From contig PNAE01000007.1 in assembly GCA_003169895.1 (NCBI GenBank), forward strand, positions 399,603 through 463,602: 64,000 nt of DNA. Direction: 5' to 3'. The notes beneath the pieces are model-generated. The model saw nothing but the letters and a program-made list of their open reading frames with translations. It searched no databases and had not been told where the DNA came from. A program made the translations under genes and the position numbers. Below, piece after piece: positions 42,477 through 51,412 of the stretch. Source of the DNA: Gemmatimonadota bacterium (GTDB taxonomy: Bacteria; Gemmatimonadota; Gemmatimonadetes; Gemmatimonadales; GWC2-71-9). Each line of letters starts with the position of its first letter. The first letter of the stretch is position 1.

Positions 42477-43046
42477 ATGCTCGAAGAATTGCTCGAAGCC
42501 TGCCGGCGGAACGACTTGCAGCGGGTACAGTCGCTCGTCACCGCCGACCCCACATTGCTGACCCGCCAAGCTGCCACCGGCGAGACGCCACTGCTCACGA
42601 CGTTGTATCACCGGAGCGTGGAGACGAAGTCTTGGCTGATGGCGCAGCGGTGGCCGCGGACCGTGTTCGAAGCGGCCGCGATCGATGATGTCGATCGGTT
42701 GAGAGAGATCCTCGCTCTCAACCGAACAGCAGCCGATACCTATTCCGTTGACGGCTGGACCCCATTGCACCTCGCGGCCTTTTTCGGCTCAGCAGGAGCC
42801 GCCGACCTCCTTCTCTCTCACGGCGCCGATCACCGGCGCATTGCCAGGAACACCGTGGCCAACACACCGCTGCATGCGGCGCTCGCCGCCAAGCATCTCC
42901 CGCTCGTGAAACGACTCCTCGACGCGGGCGCCAATCCTCGGATTGAATGCGAGGGATACACCCCGCTGGCGATCGCAGAGGCCGGCGGTTTCGAGCCCGG
43001 CGCGGCGCTGGTGCGGGCCGCGCTGGCGCGCGAGGTGATGCAGTGA
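42477..43046 (+). CDS. cytoplasmic ankyrin-repeat protein
   Basis: 189 residues, start ATG 42477. No signal peptide. Four to five ankyrin repeats are recognisable, best in DGWTPLHLAAFFGSAGAADLLLSHGAD, NTPLHAALAAKHLPLVKRLLDAGAN and GYTPLAIAEAGGFEPGAALVRAAL. Its role is protein-protein contact, partner unknown. Its TGA stop overlaps the GTG start of rho (GTGA at 43043-43046), a tight and unusual coupling to the transcription terminator gene. Confidence 0.85.
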   Translation: MLEELLEACRRNDLQRVQSLVTADPTLLTRQAATGETPLLTTLYHRSVETKSWLMAQRWPRTVFEAAAIDDVDRLREILALNRTAADTYSVDGWTPLHLAAFFGSAGAADLLLSHGADHRRIARNTVANTPLHAALAAKHLPLVKRLLDAGANPRIECEGYTPLAIAEAGGFEPGAALVRAALAREVMQ

Positions 43047-44335
43047 ACCAACCTGGCGGCGGAAACGGAAACGGCGGCGGAAACGGTAACGGCGGTGGCG
43101 GCGGACGTCCACATCGCCGGCGCGGTGGGCGAGGGCGGGGGCGCAGACCGGGCGGCGGTCCGGGCAACAACGGCAACGGCAGGGCCGGAGAAGGTGGCAC
43201 GGCGTTGCAGGTGCCGCACGCGCCGGCCGACAACGGAGAGCGAGTTGCCGTCGAAGGGGTGCTTGAGCTCTCGGACCGGAGCGGCGGGTTTCTTCGCGTG
43301 CGCGGCTCGAGTTATCTGGCCAGCACCGGCGATGTGCACGTGCAGCCCGGGGTGATTGCGAAGTACGGCCTGCGCGCCGGAGACGAGATCGCCGGCATGG
43401 CCTATCCACCGCGTGGGGGCCGCGGACCAGCACTCGACACGGTGACCACGATCTTTGGCCGTGACCCGGCGGAGTGCGCGGGCCGACCGGACTTCAGCCG
43501 CCTGCCGGCCACTCACCCGACGCAGGTCCTGCGGCTGACGGCACCGGGCGGGGTGCCCCGCGGCGGCGACATCACCGCCGCGATCATCGACCTGCTGTTT
43601 CCACTGGGCAAAGGCCAGCGCGCCCTAGTGGTGGCTCCCGCCAAGGCCGGCAAGACGACGTTGCTCACCGCCATCGCTCGCGGGATCATCGCCAATCAGC
43701 CCGAAGCGACCGTGTACATCCTGCTCGCCGACGAACGGCCGGAGGAAGTCACCGAGATGGAGATGGCGAATGCGGGCGAAGTGATCGCGTCGAGCTTCGA
43801 TCACGGTGCCGAGCGTCATGTCGCCGTGGCGGAGATGACACTCGAACGCGCGCGGCGCCGCGTCGAACTCGGCGAGGATGTGGTGATCATCCTCGATTCG
43901 CTGACCCGGCTCGCCCGGGCCTACAACAATATCGACAAGGGGTCGGGCCGGACGCTGTCAGGCGGGATTGGCGCCGAGGCGCTGGAACGGCCGAAGCGAT
44001 TCTTCGGCAGCGCGCGCGCGGTAGACCCGCGAGTCGGCAAGGGATCACTGACGATCATCGCGACCGCGCTCAAGGACACCGGATCCAAGGCCGACGAGGT
44101 GATCTTCGAGGAGTTCAAGGGGACCGGCAACGCCGAGATCGTGCTGAGCCGCGAGCTCGCCGATCGGCGCGTATTTCCGGCGATCGACGTGGCGGCAAGT
44201 GGGACGCGCCGTGAGGAACTGCTGCTGGATCCGATGTCCCTGAAGCGGGCGCACGAGCTGCGCGCAGCGACGGCGGGATTGCCGACCGTCAAGCAGGTCG
44301 AGGTGGTGCGGGAGCTGTTGCTGCGGGGCTTGTAG
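43043..44335 (+). CDS. rho: transcription termination factor Rho
   Basis: 430 residues from GTG 43043. The first ~50 residues are low complexity: repeated Gly/Asn (GGGNGNGGGNGNGGGGG) then Arg-rich (RPHRRRGGRGRGRRPGG), in place of the usual N-terminal helical Rho_N domain. The OB-fold RNA-binding domain follows (VEGVLELSDRSGGFLR). The ATPase core is intact: APAKAGKTTLLTAIA (Walker A), ILLADERPEEVTEM, DVVIILDSLTRLARAYN, and the SGGIGAEALERPKRFFGSARAV Q/R-loop. Rho loads on C-rich nascent RNA and unwinds the hybrid to stop transcription. The charged, disordered head may add nonspecific RNA binding. Confidence 0.95.
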   Translation: MNQPGGGNGNGGGNGNGGGGGRPHRRRGGRGRGRRPGGGPGNNGNGRAGEGGTALQVPHAPADNGERVAVEGVLELSDRSGGFLRVRGSSYLASTGDVHVQPGVIAKYGLRAGDEIAGMAYPPRGGRGPALDTVTTIFGRDPAECAGRPDFSRLPATHPTQVLRLTAPGGVPRGGDITAAIIDLLFPLGKGQRALVVAPAKAGKTTLLTAIARGIIANQPEATVYILLADERPEEVTEMEMANAGEVIASSFDHGAERHVAVAEMTLERARRRVELGEDVVIILDSLTRLARAYNNIDKGSGRTLSGGIGAEALERPKRFFGSARAVDPRVGKGSLTIIATALKDTGSKADEVIFEEFKGTGNAEIVLSRELADRRVFPAIDVAASGTRREELLLDPMSLKRAHELRAATAGLPTVKQVEVVRELLLRGL

Positions 44336-44342
44336 CGTGGGC

Positions 44343-45419
44343 TCACGCCAGGAACTCGTGCAATAACGAATGGAAGTGATGCACGCCGTTTTCGCGCGTA
44401 GGTGAATACCGTCCGCGATCGTAGGAACGCGATCGCAGATTCTTCTGAACCCGCTCGCAGATCTCGATGTCTTCCGCCTGGATCTCGTCGCTGAAGGCCA
44501 TGAGCCGCGTCCAGGTGGGGTCAGCCGCCGCATCGGCTGGCGGTTGGTGAGCATACCATTCGAACACCACTTCACAGCTGTCGGGACCGCGGGCCACGAC
44601 CGTGTTGGTCTGCATCTGCCCCTGATAGATGTTGAGCATCACATTGGGGAAGATCCAGTAGTACTGGGCCTCGTCGTCAGGCGAGGTGGATTGGTACTGG
44701 CGGTTCCCGCCGCGGCCGGAGCGGATTGGCGCGTGCTGCAGCGAGTAATAGCGATGCAGCTCCACGCGATACTGATCGTAATCGAGTTCCTTGTGCAGCG
44801 TCGGATGGACGACCGGGATGTGATACCCTTCCAGGTAGTTATCGACGTAGACCTTCCAGTTGCAGGCGATTGTCCATGACTTCCTGCCGACGTACCGCAT
44901 CGTAGTCACGGAGAACCGCTCGCTTCGCCGGTCAATGTCCTCGAAAAACCGTTCCAGCGGCGGCGCCTTGAGGTCGAGATTGGCGAACACCAGCGGTCCC
45001 CATGCCGCCACTTGCACGGGAAGCAGATGCATCGATTCCCGAGTGAAGTCGCAGGCGTCTTCCATTTCCGGGGCGCGCAGCAACGAGCCATCGAGTCGAT
45101 AGGTCCAGCCGTGGTAGCGGCATTGCAGCGTCTGCCGCGTGCCGCATCCTTCGGCGACCGGTCCCGCACGGTGCAGGCAGATGTTGTGGAAGCCGCGGAG
45201 TGTCTCGCCATCACGCACGACCGCGATGGCCTCGGGACCGATCTCGGCGGTGAAGTATTGGCCGGTCGCGGAAACCTGATCCACGCGGCCCACCAGTTGC
45301 CAAGTCCGCCCGAAGACCTTGTCTTCTTCGAGGACGGAATACGCCGGATCGACGTAAAGCCGCGACGGAATCGTGGCGGCCCGGCGGATGTCAGGATCGA
45401 AGGAGAAGATCAAAGCCAC
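44343..45419 (-). CDS. Rieske-type ring-hydroxylating oxygenase alpha subunit
   Basis: 358 residues. The Rieske [2Fe-2S] site is C-L-H ... C-R-Y-H (CLHRAGPVAEGCGTR, CRYHGW), and the mononuclear iron site lies in NWKVYVDNYLEGYHIPVVHP (two His) with a later Asp in the C-terminal half. The order matches choline/glycine-betaine and carnitine monooxygenase-type oxygenases (GbcA/CntA-like) as much as aromatic dioxygenases. Electrons would come from a separate reductase, not encoded nearby. The 8-bp gap to rho is convergent. Confidence 0.85.
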   Translation of the reverse strand: MALIFSFDPDIRRAATIPSRLYVDPAYSVLEEDKVFGRTWQLVGRVDQVSATGQYFTAEIGPEAIAVVRDGETLRGFHNICLHRAGPVAEGCGTRQTLQCRYHGWTYRLDGSLLRAPEMEDACDFTRESMHLLPVQVAAWGPLVFANLDLKAPPLERFFEDIDRRSERFSVTTMRYVGRKSWTIACNWKVYVDNYLEGYHIPVVHPTLHKELDYDQYRVELHRYYSLQHAPIRSGRGGNRQYQSTSPDDEAQYYWIFPNVMLNIYQGQMQTNTVVARGPDSCEVVFEWYAHQPPADAAADPTWTRLMAFSDEIQAEDIEICERVQKNLRSRSYDRGRYSPTRENGVHHFHSLLHEFLA

Positions 45420-45424
45420 CGCCG

Positions 45425-45649
45425 TTACGGCGCGCGTGCCGCTGAGTCAATGCGAGCCCGTTCGGCGGCGGCGGAATCGCTGACGCGCAATGCGCCGCGA
45501 ACACCGGCGGCACCGGGGAGCCTGGTCGCGCCGATGACGCTGTCATGCTGCCGCTGCGTCAGCGGGGCGCGCTGGGTTGGAGAGGTTGCTGCGTTGCTGC
45601 AGGACGCCAACATGCATGCGGCGCCGAACAGTGCCGGGAACCGGCGCAT
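45425..45649 (-). CDS. small predicted lipoprotein
   Basis: 74 residues from ATG 45649; GGAG lies six bases upstream, while the longer frame upstream is noise. A short signal segment ends in the lipobox MLASC. The mature region (~55 residues) is Arg/Ala/Ser-rich with no known motif. The lipoprotein could sit in the inner or outer membrane. It lies just before the Rieske oxygenase gene and may share its transcript; relation is unknown. Confidence 0.5.
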   Translation of the reverse strand: MRRFPALFGAACMLASCSNAATSPTQRAPLTQRQHDSVIGATRLPGAAGVRGALRVSDSAAAERARIDSAARAP

Positions 45650-45678
45650 GAACGCTCCGTCGGATGAGCCGGGCGCGG

Positions 45679-45852
45679 TCAGAATTCCCGGCGCTTCATT
45701 TCTTTGAACAGGTGCTTGGTGTCCTCGTCGGTTTCCGACTCCGGCGTCCGGGTGGCCTGCAGGGTCGGATCGACAAAGCGGCCGCGTTTCGACTTTTGCA
45801 ATGGCTTGCCGGAAACCTTCCGGATCAATGCTTCGAGCTTCTTCTCTTTCAT
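45679..45852 (-). CDS. 57-residue basic small protein
   Basis: ATG 45852 to TGA at 45679-45681. Highly charged: MKEKKLEALIRKVSGKPLQK, then SKRGRFVDPTLQATRT and an acidic-basic tail ending TKHLFKEMKRREF. It has no membrane segment or Cys. The ribosome binding site is weak (GGGGAC). Charge pattern suggests nucleic-acid or ribosome association, but function is unknown. Below usual length cut-offs and easily missed. Confidence 0.45.
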   Translation of the reverse strand: MKEKKLEALIRKVSGKPLQKSKRGRFVDPTLQATRTPESETDEDTKHLFKEMKRREF

Positions 45853-45952
45853 CCCAAGTCCCCATCAGGAGGATACCGTAACGTGATTGAGCGGCGGGAC
45901 TGGAGCAAGGGCCGGCCGGGACAGGTTACCGAGGGCCGGGCTCCAACGGTCA

Positions 45953-46609
45953 TCATGATCCCCCACGCTTGATGTCTGGCGCGTTCATCTCCCGCACGCC
46001 GGCGCGCGGCGGGTTTTCGACCGCGAAGACGAGAGCGCGAATCATCTGCCGCAGCGTGACCGGCCCGAGCCGCCCGGCACTGTCGCGTGTCGCGGGAAGC
46101 AACCGCAACAGGGTGAACACCGGCAGCAACGGATATGGCCACCAGTGGCCAGGACCGAGTACGTAAAACGGCCGCAGGAAGGTTGCCGGCATTCCGCTGG
46201 AACGGATGAGGGCTTCCCCTTCCCGCCGCACGTCGATGTACGCCTGCATTATCGGCGCCGGGTATGCCACGCTCAAATAGACAAAGTGACTGACCCACGC
46301 GTGCCTTGCCGCCGTCACCGCTGCCTGCACCGACACGAGATCGACGTCGCGAAACTGCTGGGCCTTTGCCGGACTGGGATGCGGCGTCCCGACCAGGTGG
46401 ACAAAGGTGTCACTTGGAGCGACTGCTGTCGCGAACGTCGCGTCGTCCAGGGCGTTACCCGTCACGACCGCGGACCCGGCTGGGAGATGACGTTCCGAGC
46501 CAGGCCGAGCGAGCGCCCGTACTGTGTGACCGCGAGCGAGCAGCTGGCTGATCAAGGGGCGGCCGAGGTATCCGGTGCCGCCAGTGACGAAGATGTTGCG
46601 TACTGTCAT
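45953..46609 (-). CDS. NAD(P)-dependent epimerase/NmrA-like protein
   Basis: 218 residues from ATG 46609, overlapping the previous stop (ATGA at 46606-46609). The Rossmann signature is TGGTGYLG near the start. The segments VHLVGTPHPS, VSHFVYLSV and ATFLRPFYVLGPG are typical of atypical extended SDRs such as NmrA/HSCARG and NAD-dependent epimerase relatives. The usual catalytic YxxxK is not obvious, so it may bind cofactor as a redox sensor. It is second in an operon after the FAD oxidoreductase. Confidence 0.75.
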   Translation of the reverse strand: MTVRNIFVTGGTGYLGRPLISQLLARGHTVRALARPGSERHLPAGSAVVTGNALDDATFATAVAPSDTFVHLVGTPHPSPAKAQQFRDVDLVSVQAAVTAARHAWVSHFVYLSVAYPAPIMQAYIDVRREGEALIRSSGMPATFLRPFYVLGPGHWWPYPLLPVFTLLRLLPATRDSAGRLGPVTLRQMIRALVFAVENPPRAGVREMNAPDIKRGGS

Positions 46610-47727
46610 GCCGAATTCCAGAGTTCGTTGAGCAGCTCCGATCGGCCCCGACTGGCGAGTTGCGCGACGCCGCGTCCGCACAGTGCGCCAAGAACGTTGC
46701 CGGTGCCGCTGTAACCGCCGATGGCCCAGACATCGGGCCGCACCTGTTCGACAACCGGCCAGCCAGTCGTGGAATAGCCGACGACGCCGGCCCACCGATG
46801 GGTGACTGGTGCCGTCACATGCAGCTGATCGCGGAGCACTCGCTCGAGATCCCGCTGCATGGTGTCAGTGACGGCGGGCAAGTCGCTCCATTCCGCATCA
46901 CCAGCGCGATCGCGAAGCCCACCGAGTACGATCCGGCGATCGGGAAGTTGCTGCCAGTACTCGTAGCCCCATCGCTGATACACCGGACGCGGCAGGTCGA
47001 GCTCGGTGGCGGGCGCCGTCGCGAGCATCTGCAATCGCGCGGTCCGGACGCGGCCGTCGAGTTCGGGAAGCACGTGCTCGAGACGACCATCAACGGCAAC
47101 GATCACGCAGCTACACTGCACGCTGCCCCGCTCCGTGCGCACCATCGCACCGCGGGTGTCGATGGCCGCCGACTGCTCGAACAGGCGTGCACCGCCGGCG
47201 ACTGCACGGAGCGCGAGCAGCCGGCAACGCTGCAGCGGATTGAACGCGCCATCGGTCGGCACCAGGATGCCGCGCCCCTCGGGACCGTCGTATGCCTCGG
47301 CCGGAAGGCCGTCGGCGCGCATCATGTCGGCCTGGGCGCCGCAGTCAGCGAGTTCGGCGGCGTCATCTGCGATACGCAGCGACCCGACGCGGCGGATTGC
47401 TTCCGGTGTCTCGGCAGTCATTCGGTCCATTTCTGCCATGGTACGCCGGTACACCGCACGGACCCGCGCACGGCCGAACTTTGCCGCGGCACGATGATAG
47501 AACGACGGCAGTCCGGCCAGCAGGAAACCCCCGTTGCGGCCCGCCGCACCGCCACCGACGGCGGCCGCGTCGAGCCCGACGACGTTGCGGTTCATCAGGA
47601 GCAACTCGAGGATGCATGCGAGCCCGGACCCACCGAGACCAATCACGCAGACATCGGCGTCGACATCACCCTCAAGCGAATGCAGCGGCACCCACCGACC
47701 GTCCTCCCAGACCGGCGTGTCACTCAT
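46606..47727 (-). CDS. FAD-dependent oxidoreductase (DAO family)
   Basis: 373 residues from ATG 47727. The dinucleotide-binding motif is DVCVIGLGGSGLACILELLL with GxGxSG, followed by GRNGGFLLAG and, near the C-terminus, WAIGGYSGTGNVLGA (FAD/closing segment of DAO proteins). This group includes glycine/D-amino-acid oxidases and gamma-glutamylputrescine oxidase; it likely oxidises an amine or amino acid. The substrate is unknown. It heads an operon with the epimerase-like gene and is divergent from the aldo/keto reductase gene across ~96 bp. Confidence 0.82.
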   Translation of the reverse strand: MSDTPVWEDGRWVPLHSLEGDVDADVCVIGLGGSGLACILELLLMNRNVVGLDAAAVGGGAAGRNGGFLLAGLPSFYHRAAAKFGRARVRAVYRRTMAEMDRMTAETPEAIRRVGSLRIADDAAELADCGAQADMMRADGLPAEAYDGPEGRGILVPTDGAFNPLQRCRLLALRAVAGGARLFEQSAAIDTRGAMVRTERGSVQCSCVIVAVDGRLEHVLPELDGRVRTARLQMLATAPATELDLPRPVYQRWGYEYWQQLPDRRIVLGGLRDRAGDAEWSDLPAVTDTMQRDLERVLRDQLHVTAPVTHRWAGVVGYSTTGWPVVEQVRPDVWAIGGYSGTGNVLGALCGRGVAQLASRGRSELLNELWNSA

Positions 47728-47823
47728 GACGGGGCCGCCGCCGGTATTCCGGCGCAGGCCAATCCGAGGTACACTAGACCCCATCGCCGCATGCAACACC
47801 TCTTCCGGGGAAACAGGATCATC

Positions 47824-48807
47824 ATGCAATACACGCAACTCGGCAAGACCGGCCTGACGGTTTCGCGCATCTGCCTCGGCTGCATGAGCTTCGGCGATCC
47901 CAAGTGGCGCGCCTACGTGATGGGTCGCGCCGAGTCGCGGCCGTTCTTCGTCAAGGCGCTCGAGGCGGGGATCAACTTCTTCGACACTGCCGATATGTAT
48001 TCCCTCGGCGCTAGTGAGGAGGTCACCGGCTACTGGTTGCGCGAGCTGGCGAATCGCGATGAGATCGTGATCACGAGCAAAGTGCACTTCCCGATGAGCG
48101 ACCGGCCGAACATGGGAGGATTGTCACGGAAACACATCGTTCAGGCGTGCGACGCGTCGCTGCGAAGGCTCGGCATCGAGACCATCGACCTCTACCAGAT
48201 CCACCGCTTTGATCCGAAGACGCCGATCGAGGAAACGCTCGCCGCGCTCGACCTGCTCATACATCAGGGCAAGGTGCGATATATCGGCGCCAGTGCCGGC
48301 TACGCCTGGCAGTTCGCGCACGCGCTGCACGCCTCGGACCGCAATGGATGGGCGCGCTTCGTCTCGATGCAGAACCATTACAACCTGATCTACCGTGAAG
48401 AAGAGCGTGAAATGATTCCGTTCTGCGTTGCGGAAGGGATTGGCGTGATCCCGTTTTCCCCATTGGCTCGGGGCATCCTGGCCCGCGCCCAACTTCCCTG
48501 GGAACAAGGCGCCCAGCGGACCGCCCGGTCGGGGAGTGACAACTACGTGACGGAACGCTATGACTCGCCGAACGATCCCGAGGTTCTCGCGGCGTTGCGA
48601 GACGTTGCCAAGGCACGGGGAGACAGTCCCGCGGAGGTCGCAATGGCGTGGCTGCTGGCGAAGCCAGGTGTCACTGCGCCCATTGTCGGCGCAACGAAGC
48701 TGGAGCATCTGGACGCTGCGATCGGTGCCCTTGATCTGCAACTCGGCGCAGACGAGGTCGCCGCGCTGGAGGCCCCGTATCGGCCGCACGCGGTGCGCGG
48801 GCACTGA
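47824..48807 (+). CDS. aldo/keto reductase
   Basis: 327 residues from ATG 47824. The (beta/alpha)8 AKR fold is clear: FFDTADMYSLGASEEVTG (catalytic Asp and Tyr), VITSKVHF (Lys), DLYQIHRFDPKTPIEET (His), GASAGYAWQF and a late AMAWLLAKPGVTAPIVGATK (cofactor-binding). It reduces aldehydes or ketones with NADPH. Residues for the catalytic tetrad are all present. The best guess at subgroup is YghZ/AKR14-like, based on this pattern. Confidence 0.85.
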   Translation: MQYTQLGKTGLTVSRICLGCMSFGDPKWRAYVMGRAESRPFFVKALEAGINFFDTADMYSLGASEEVTGYWLRELANRDEIVITSKVHFPMSDRPNMGGLSRKHIVQACDASLRRLGIETIDLYQIHRFDPKTPIEETLAALDLLIHQGKVRYIGASAGYAWQFAHALHASDRNGWARFVSMQNHYNLIYREEEREMIPFCVAEGIGVIPFSPLARGILARAQLPWEQGAQRTARSGSDNYVTERYDSPNDPEVLAALRDVAKARGDSPAEVAMAWLLAKPGVTAPIVGATKLEHLDAAIGALDLQLGADEVAALEAPYRPHAVRGH

Positions 48808-48836
48808 AACACGGTAGGCGGTTCACCTTTCACCTT

Positions 48837-49661
48837 TCACGTATCAGATCTCACGCCGCTCGCAACGACAAACTCACCCGGCACGCGATAGCCATCGCCA
48901 TGCTTCCATTCGGCGATCGAGTCGAGATACTCCCGGTGCACCTCGTCCTTCGTCGCGTCATCGAAGCGTGAATACGCCAGCGCCACTGGCCCGCCGGCGA
49001 ATGCCGCACCACAGGCATCCTCGGGCGAGTCGTAGTCGAGCGTCGCCGCGATGCGATCAACCTGGATGTCGCCAAACCCGGCTTGTTGCATGCTGATGCG
49101 CAGCGCGTCGCCGCCGCCGAGCTGAAAGAACAACGGGCAGACCTCTGAGCGTACCCGCCGGTCCACGATCGGGAAGATTTCCGCCCAACCGCAGCGAGCC
49201 CGGGCTCCCCACACGGCAACCACGCAGCGACCGCCCGGTCGCAGCGCCGCGTGCATCGCGCGCAACACTGCCATCGGATCGGTGACATACATCAAGCCGA
49301 GGGCGCAGAGAGCGACGTCGAATGGCTTGTCCGGCGTAGCGGTCTCTTCGGCGGCGAGGCGTTCGGCCCGCACTTGCGGCAGTCCGCGCCGCTCGGCCTC
49401 GAGCGTGACCACCTTCACCATCTCGTCGGAAATGTCCATCGCAAGGACGAACCCGGTCGGACCGACCGCATCCGCCGCCGGGAATGTCACCAACCCGGTG
49501 CCGCACGCCACGTCCAATACGCGCTCACCGCGCTGGATGTCGGCCAGCGCGAGCAGGCGCTGCTGCGCCGGCGCGAGCTGGCGCTCCCAATAGTGCTGGT
49601 ACACGGCCGCGGCACGATCCCAGCCGTAGCGTTGCACCCGGAGTTGCAGTCGAGCGTCCAT
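48837..49661 (-). CDS. class I SAM-dependent methyltransferase
   Basis: 274 residues. Motif I is VLDVACGTGLVTFPA; motif II/post I AMDISDEMV and the post-motif FDVALCALGLMYVTD and LRPGGRCVVAVWG complete the SAM-binding fold. The C-terminal half resembles UbiE/Methyltransf_11-type proteins, which methylate small molecules. The substrate cannot be inferred. It follows the OsmC-like gene with only 2 bp between stop and start, so the pair is likely co-transcribed. Confidence 0.82.
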   Translation of the reverse strand: MDARLQLRVQRYGWDRAAAVYQHYWERQLAPAQQRLLALADIQRGERVLDVACGTGLVTFPAADAVGPTGFVLAMDISDEMVKVVTLEAERRGLPQVRAERLAAEETATPDKPFDVALCALGLMYVTDPMAVLRAMHAALRPGGRCVVAVWGARARCGWAEIFPIVDRRVRSEVCPLFFQLGGGDALRISMQQAGFGDIQVDRIAATLDYDSPEDACGAAFAGGPVALAYSRFDDATKDEVHREYLDSIAEWKHGDGYRVPGEFVVASGVRSDT

Positions 49662-49663
49662 CG

Positions 49664-50185
49664 CTATGCCCCGCCGCCGGGAAAGCGAACCGTTCGTTGG
49701 ACGTCATTCGAATCGGCGAAGATGTCTCGGTAGGGGCTGTACTTGTCCGCGGTGTCGAGCACTCGCAGAACATCCTCGCGTGACGCGGGGCTGTCCACGG
49801 TCACGGTGTAGCGCACCTGGGTATAGCCGGGACGCACGTCGTCGGACACGCCGAGCTCGCCGCGGCTGTCATAATCAGCGGCGACCTCGACCTCGAGGGA
49901 ATGCAACGGCACGCCGAGACGGGCAGCCCACATGCCGTAGCCAATCGCCAGGCACGAACCCAGCGCGCCGCGACCGAGCGTGCCCGGACCAGGGCCGGCG
50001 TTGTTGCCGCCGGATTTCTCTCCCATGCCCACGGTCAATCGCCACGCGCCGTCTTCAACCTCGCATTCGAGACCTGGGCGCAGTCGGACGACGGTGCGGC
50101 CGGTATGCTGGGCGAGCGAAGGACGCAACGTCACCGCCTTGGCGTTCCGCTCGAGGATTTCGCGAAGCCGATCCTGGTCGTCCAT
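49664..50185 (-). CDS. OsmC-family protein with single conserved Cys
   Basis: 173 residues from ATG 50185; GGAGG lies seven bases upstream, whereas an earlier in-frame ATG lacks support. The first OsmC cysteine is in GALGSCLAIGYGMWAARLG. In classical OsmC/Ohr the second, resolving Cys lies in a segment like AEKYCPVHRTL; here it is ADKYSPYRDIFAD, with Ser. That argues against Ohr-style two-Cys thiol peroxidase chemistry. It may still bind or detoxify small molecules. It is the first gene of a two-gene operon with the methyltransferase. Confidence 0.8.
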   Translation of the reverse strand: MDDQDRLREILERNAKAVTLRPSLAQHTGRTVVRLRPGLECEVEDGAWRLTVGMGEKSGGNNAGPGPGTLGRGALGSCLAIGYGMWAARLGVPLHSLEVEVAADYDSRGELGVSDDVRPGYTQVRYTVTVDSPASREDVLRVLDTADKYSPYRDIFADSNDVQRTVRFPGGGA

Positions 50186-50284
50186 GGCATTGCCTCCATT
50201 CAACTGTCATTCGGCGTGATTATGCGGCCGTAACTGGGCCGTGGCAAGCAGCAGCGCCGCGAGAGAAAAAACACGGGCGGTCGC

Positions 50285-51220
50285 TCATGTCTTCCGCCGG
50301 GACTTTTCCCGGTGCTCCTCCAGCAGCGCAATGAGATCCGTGTGGTTGATACGGTGCGCAATGTCGAGCGCGCTGTCACCGGCCTCGTCGCGTCGCGTCG
50401 GATCGGCGCCCGCGTCAAGGAGCATGCGGGCAAAGTCGGTTTCGCCCTCCCGAACGGCCCAGATGAGCGCCGTCTGCCCACGGTCATCGACATGATCGAC
50501 TCGGGCGCCGGCGCGAATGAGCCGCCGGCCGATCGCCACGTAGCCATCCTCTGCCGCGGCCATCAATGGCGTTTCATGCCAGTGCCCCGACACCTCAGCG
50601 TCCGGGTTAGCGCTCGCCCCGAGCAAGTCGGCCACCGCCGCCTCGTCTCCGAAGCGTGCTGCCAACACTAGCGCGACGTAGCCGGTGCGATTGGGAATGC
50701 CGGCCGCGCGTCGCAACGACGCTGCGACGTCGTCGCGCCGATTGAGCACGGCGCAAATAAGACCGAGTGAGGCGATCTCACCATCGAGCACGCGGTGCCA
50801 ATCGGGAACGGTGTTTCCGGAGCCTGACAGCGCATCGAACCAGGCGATCGCTTGGGGATTGGCACCGGCATCGCGTGCCGCCTGACGGACGAGCAGCACG
50901 GCCAGCTCCCGGTGCCCCTCCTCAACCGCGTAATCGAACGGCCGGCTGCCAGCTGAATCGGCCAGGTCGGAGCTGGCGCCGGCATAGAGCAGCGCCTCGG
51001 CAGCCGCGATCCGTCCATGGCGCGCGGCTTCGGTGAGCGGACGAGTGCCATCGGGCGCGATCGTGTCGGGCGAGACGCCGGCGTCGAGCAGTTGACGAAC
51101 AACATCCGCGGAATCGCCGCGGACCGCCGCGACGAGCAACGCAGCACGATCAACTGGCCGCGCAGCCTTCGGCTGGGTGCAGGCACCCACGCACAGCAAC
51201 AGGAGGAGCCACTTCACCAT
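50285..51220 (-). CDS. ankyrin-repeat lipoprotein
   Basis: 311 residues from ATG 51220 (an upstream frame is noise). The signal segment ends in a lipobox (LLLLLCVGAC), so it is envelope-anchored. Ankyrin repeats follow: AALLVAAVRGDSADVVRQLLDAGVSPD, TRPLTEAARHGRIAAAEALLYAG, HETPLMAAAEDGYVAIGRRLIRAGARVD, GQTALIWAVREGETDFARMLLDAGADP. Seven or so repeats in two blocks flank a ~80-residue insert. The function is protein binding at the cell envelope; partner unknown. It is divergent from the dipeptidase gene across ~190 bp. Confidence 0.82.
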   Translation of the reverse strand: MVKWLLLLLCVGACTQPKAARPVDRAALLVAAVRGDSADVVRQLLDAGVSPDTIAPDGTRPLTEAARHGRIAAAEALLYAGASSDLADSAGSRPFDYAVEEGHRELAVLLVRQAARDAGANPQAIAWFDALSGSGNTVPDWHRVLDGEIASLGLICAVLNRRDDVAASLRRAAGIPNRTGYVALVLAARFGDEAAVADLLGASANPDAEVSGHWHETPLMAAAEDGYVAIGRRLIRAGARVDHVDDRGQTALIWAVREGETDFARMLLDAGADPTRRDEAGDSALDIAHRINHTDLIALLEEHREKSRRKT

Positions 51221-51412
51221 CCGGTAACCACCGTAACAGAATCGGCAGGGAGCGTCACTGGTGCCGCGATCGGGGGATCTCAGGGTCGGAGTATCGCCGC
51301 ACGCCCGGTGATCTGGCAAGCGTGGACCGGTGGCCGCCGGCCATGCTTTCGCACCGCGTGTCCGGACGGGTTAGTATTGGAGACCACCCGCACATATTCC
51401 CGGAGAGTCATC

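Noticed and set aside
46660-47823. Long + strand ORF preceding the aldo/keto reductase
   Set aside because: This part is the antisense of the FAD oxidoreductase gene. The AKR family pattern starts only at 47824.
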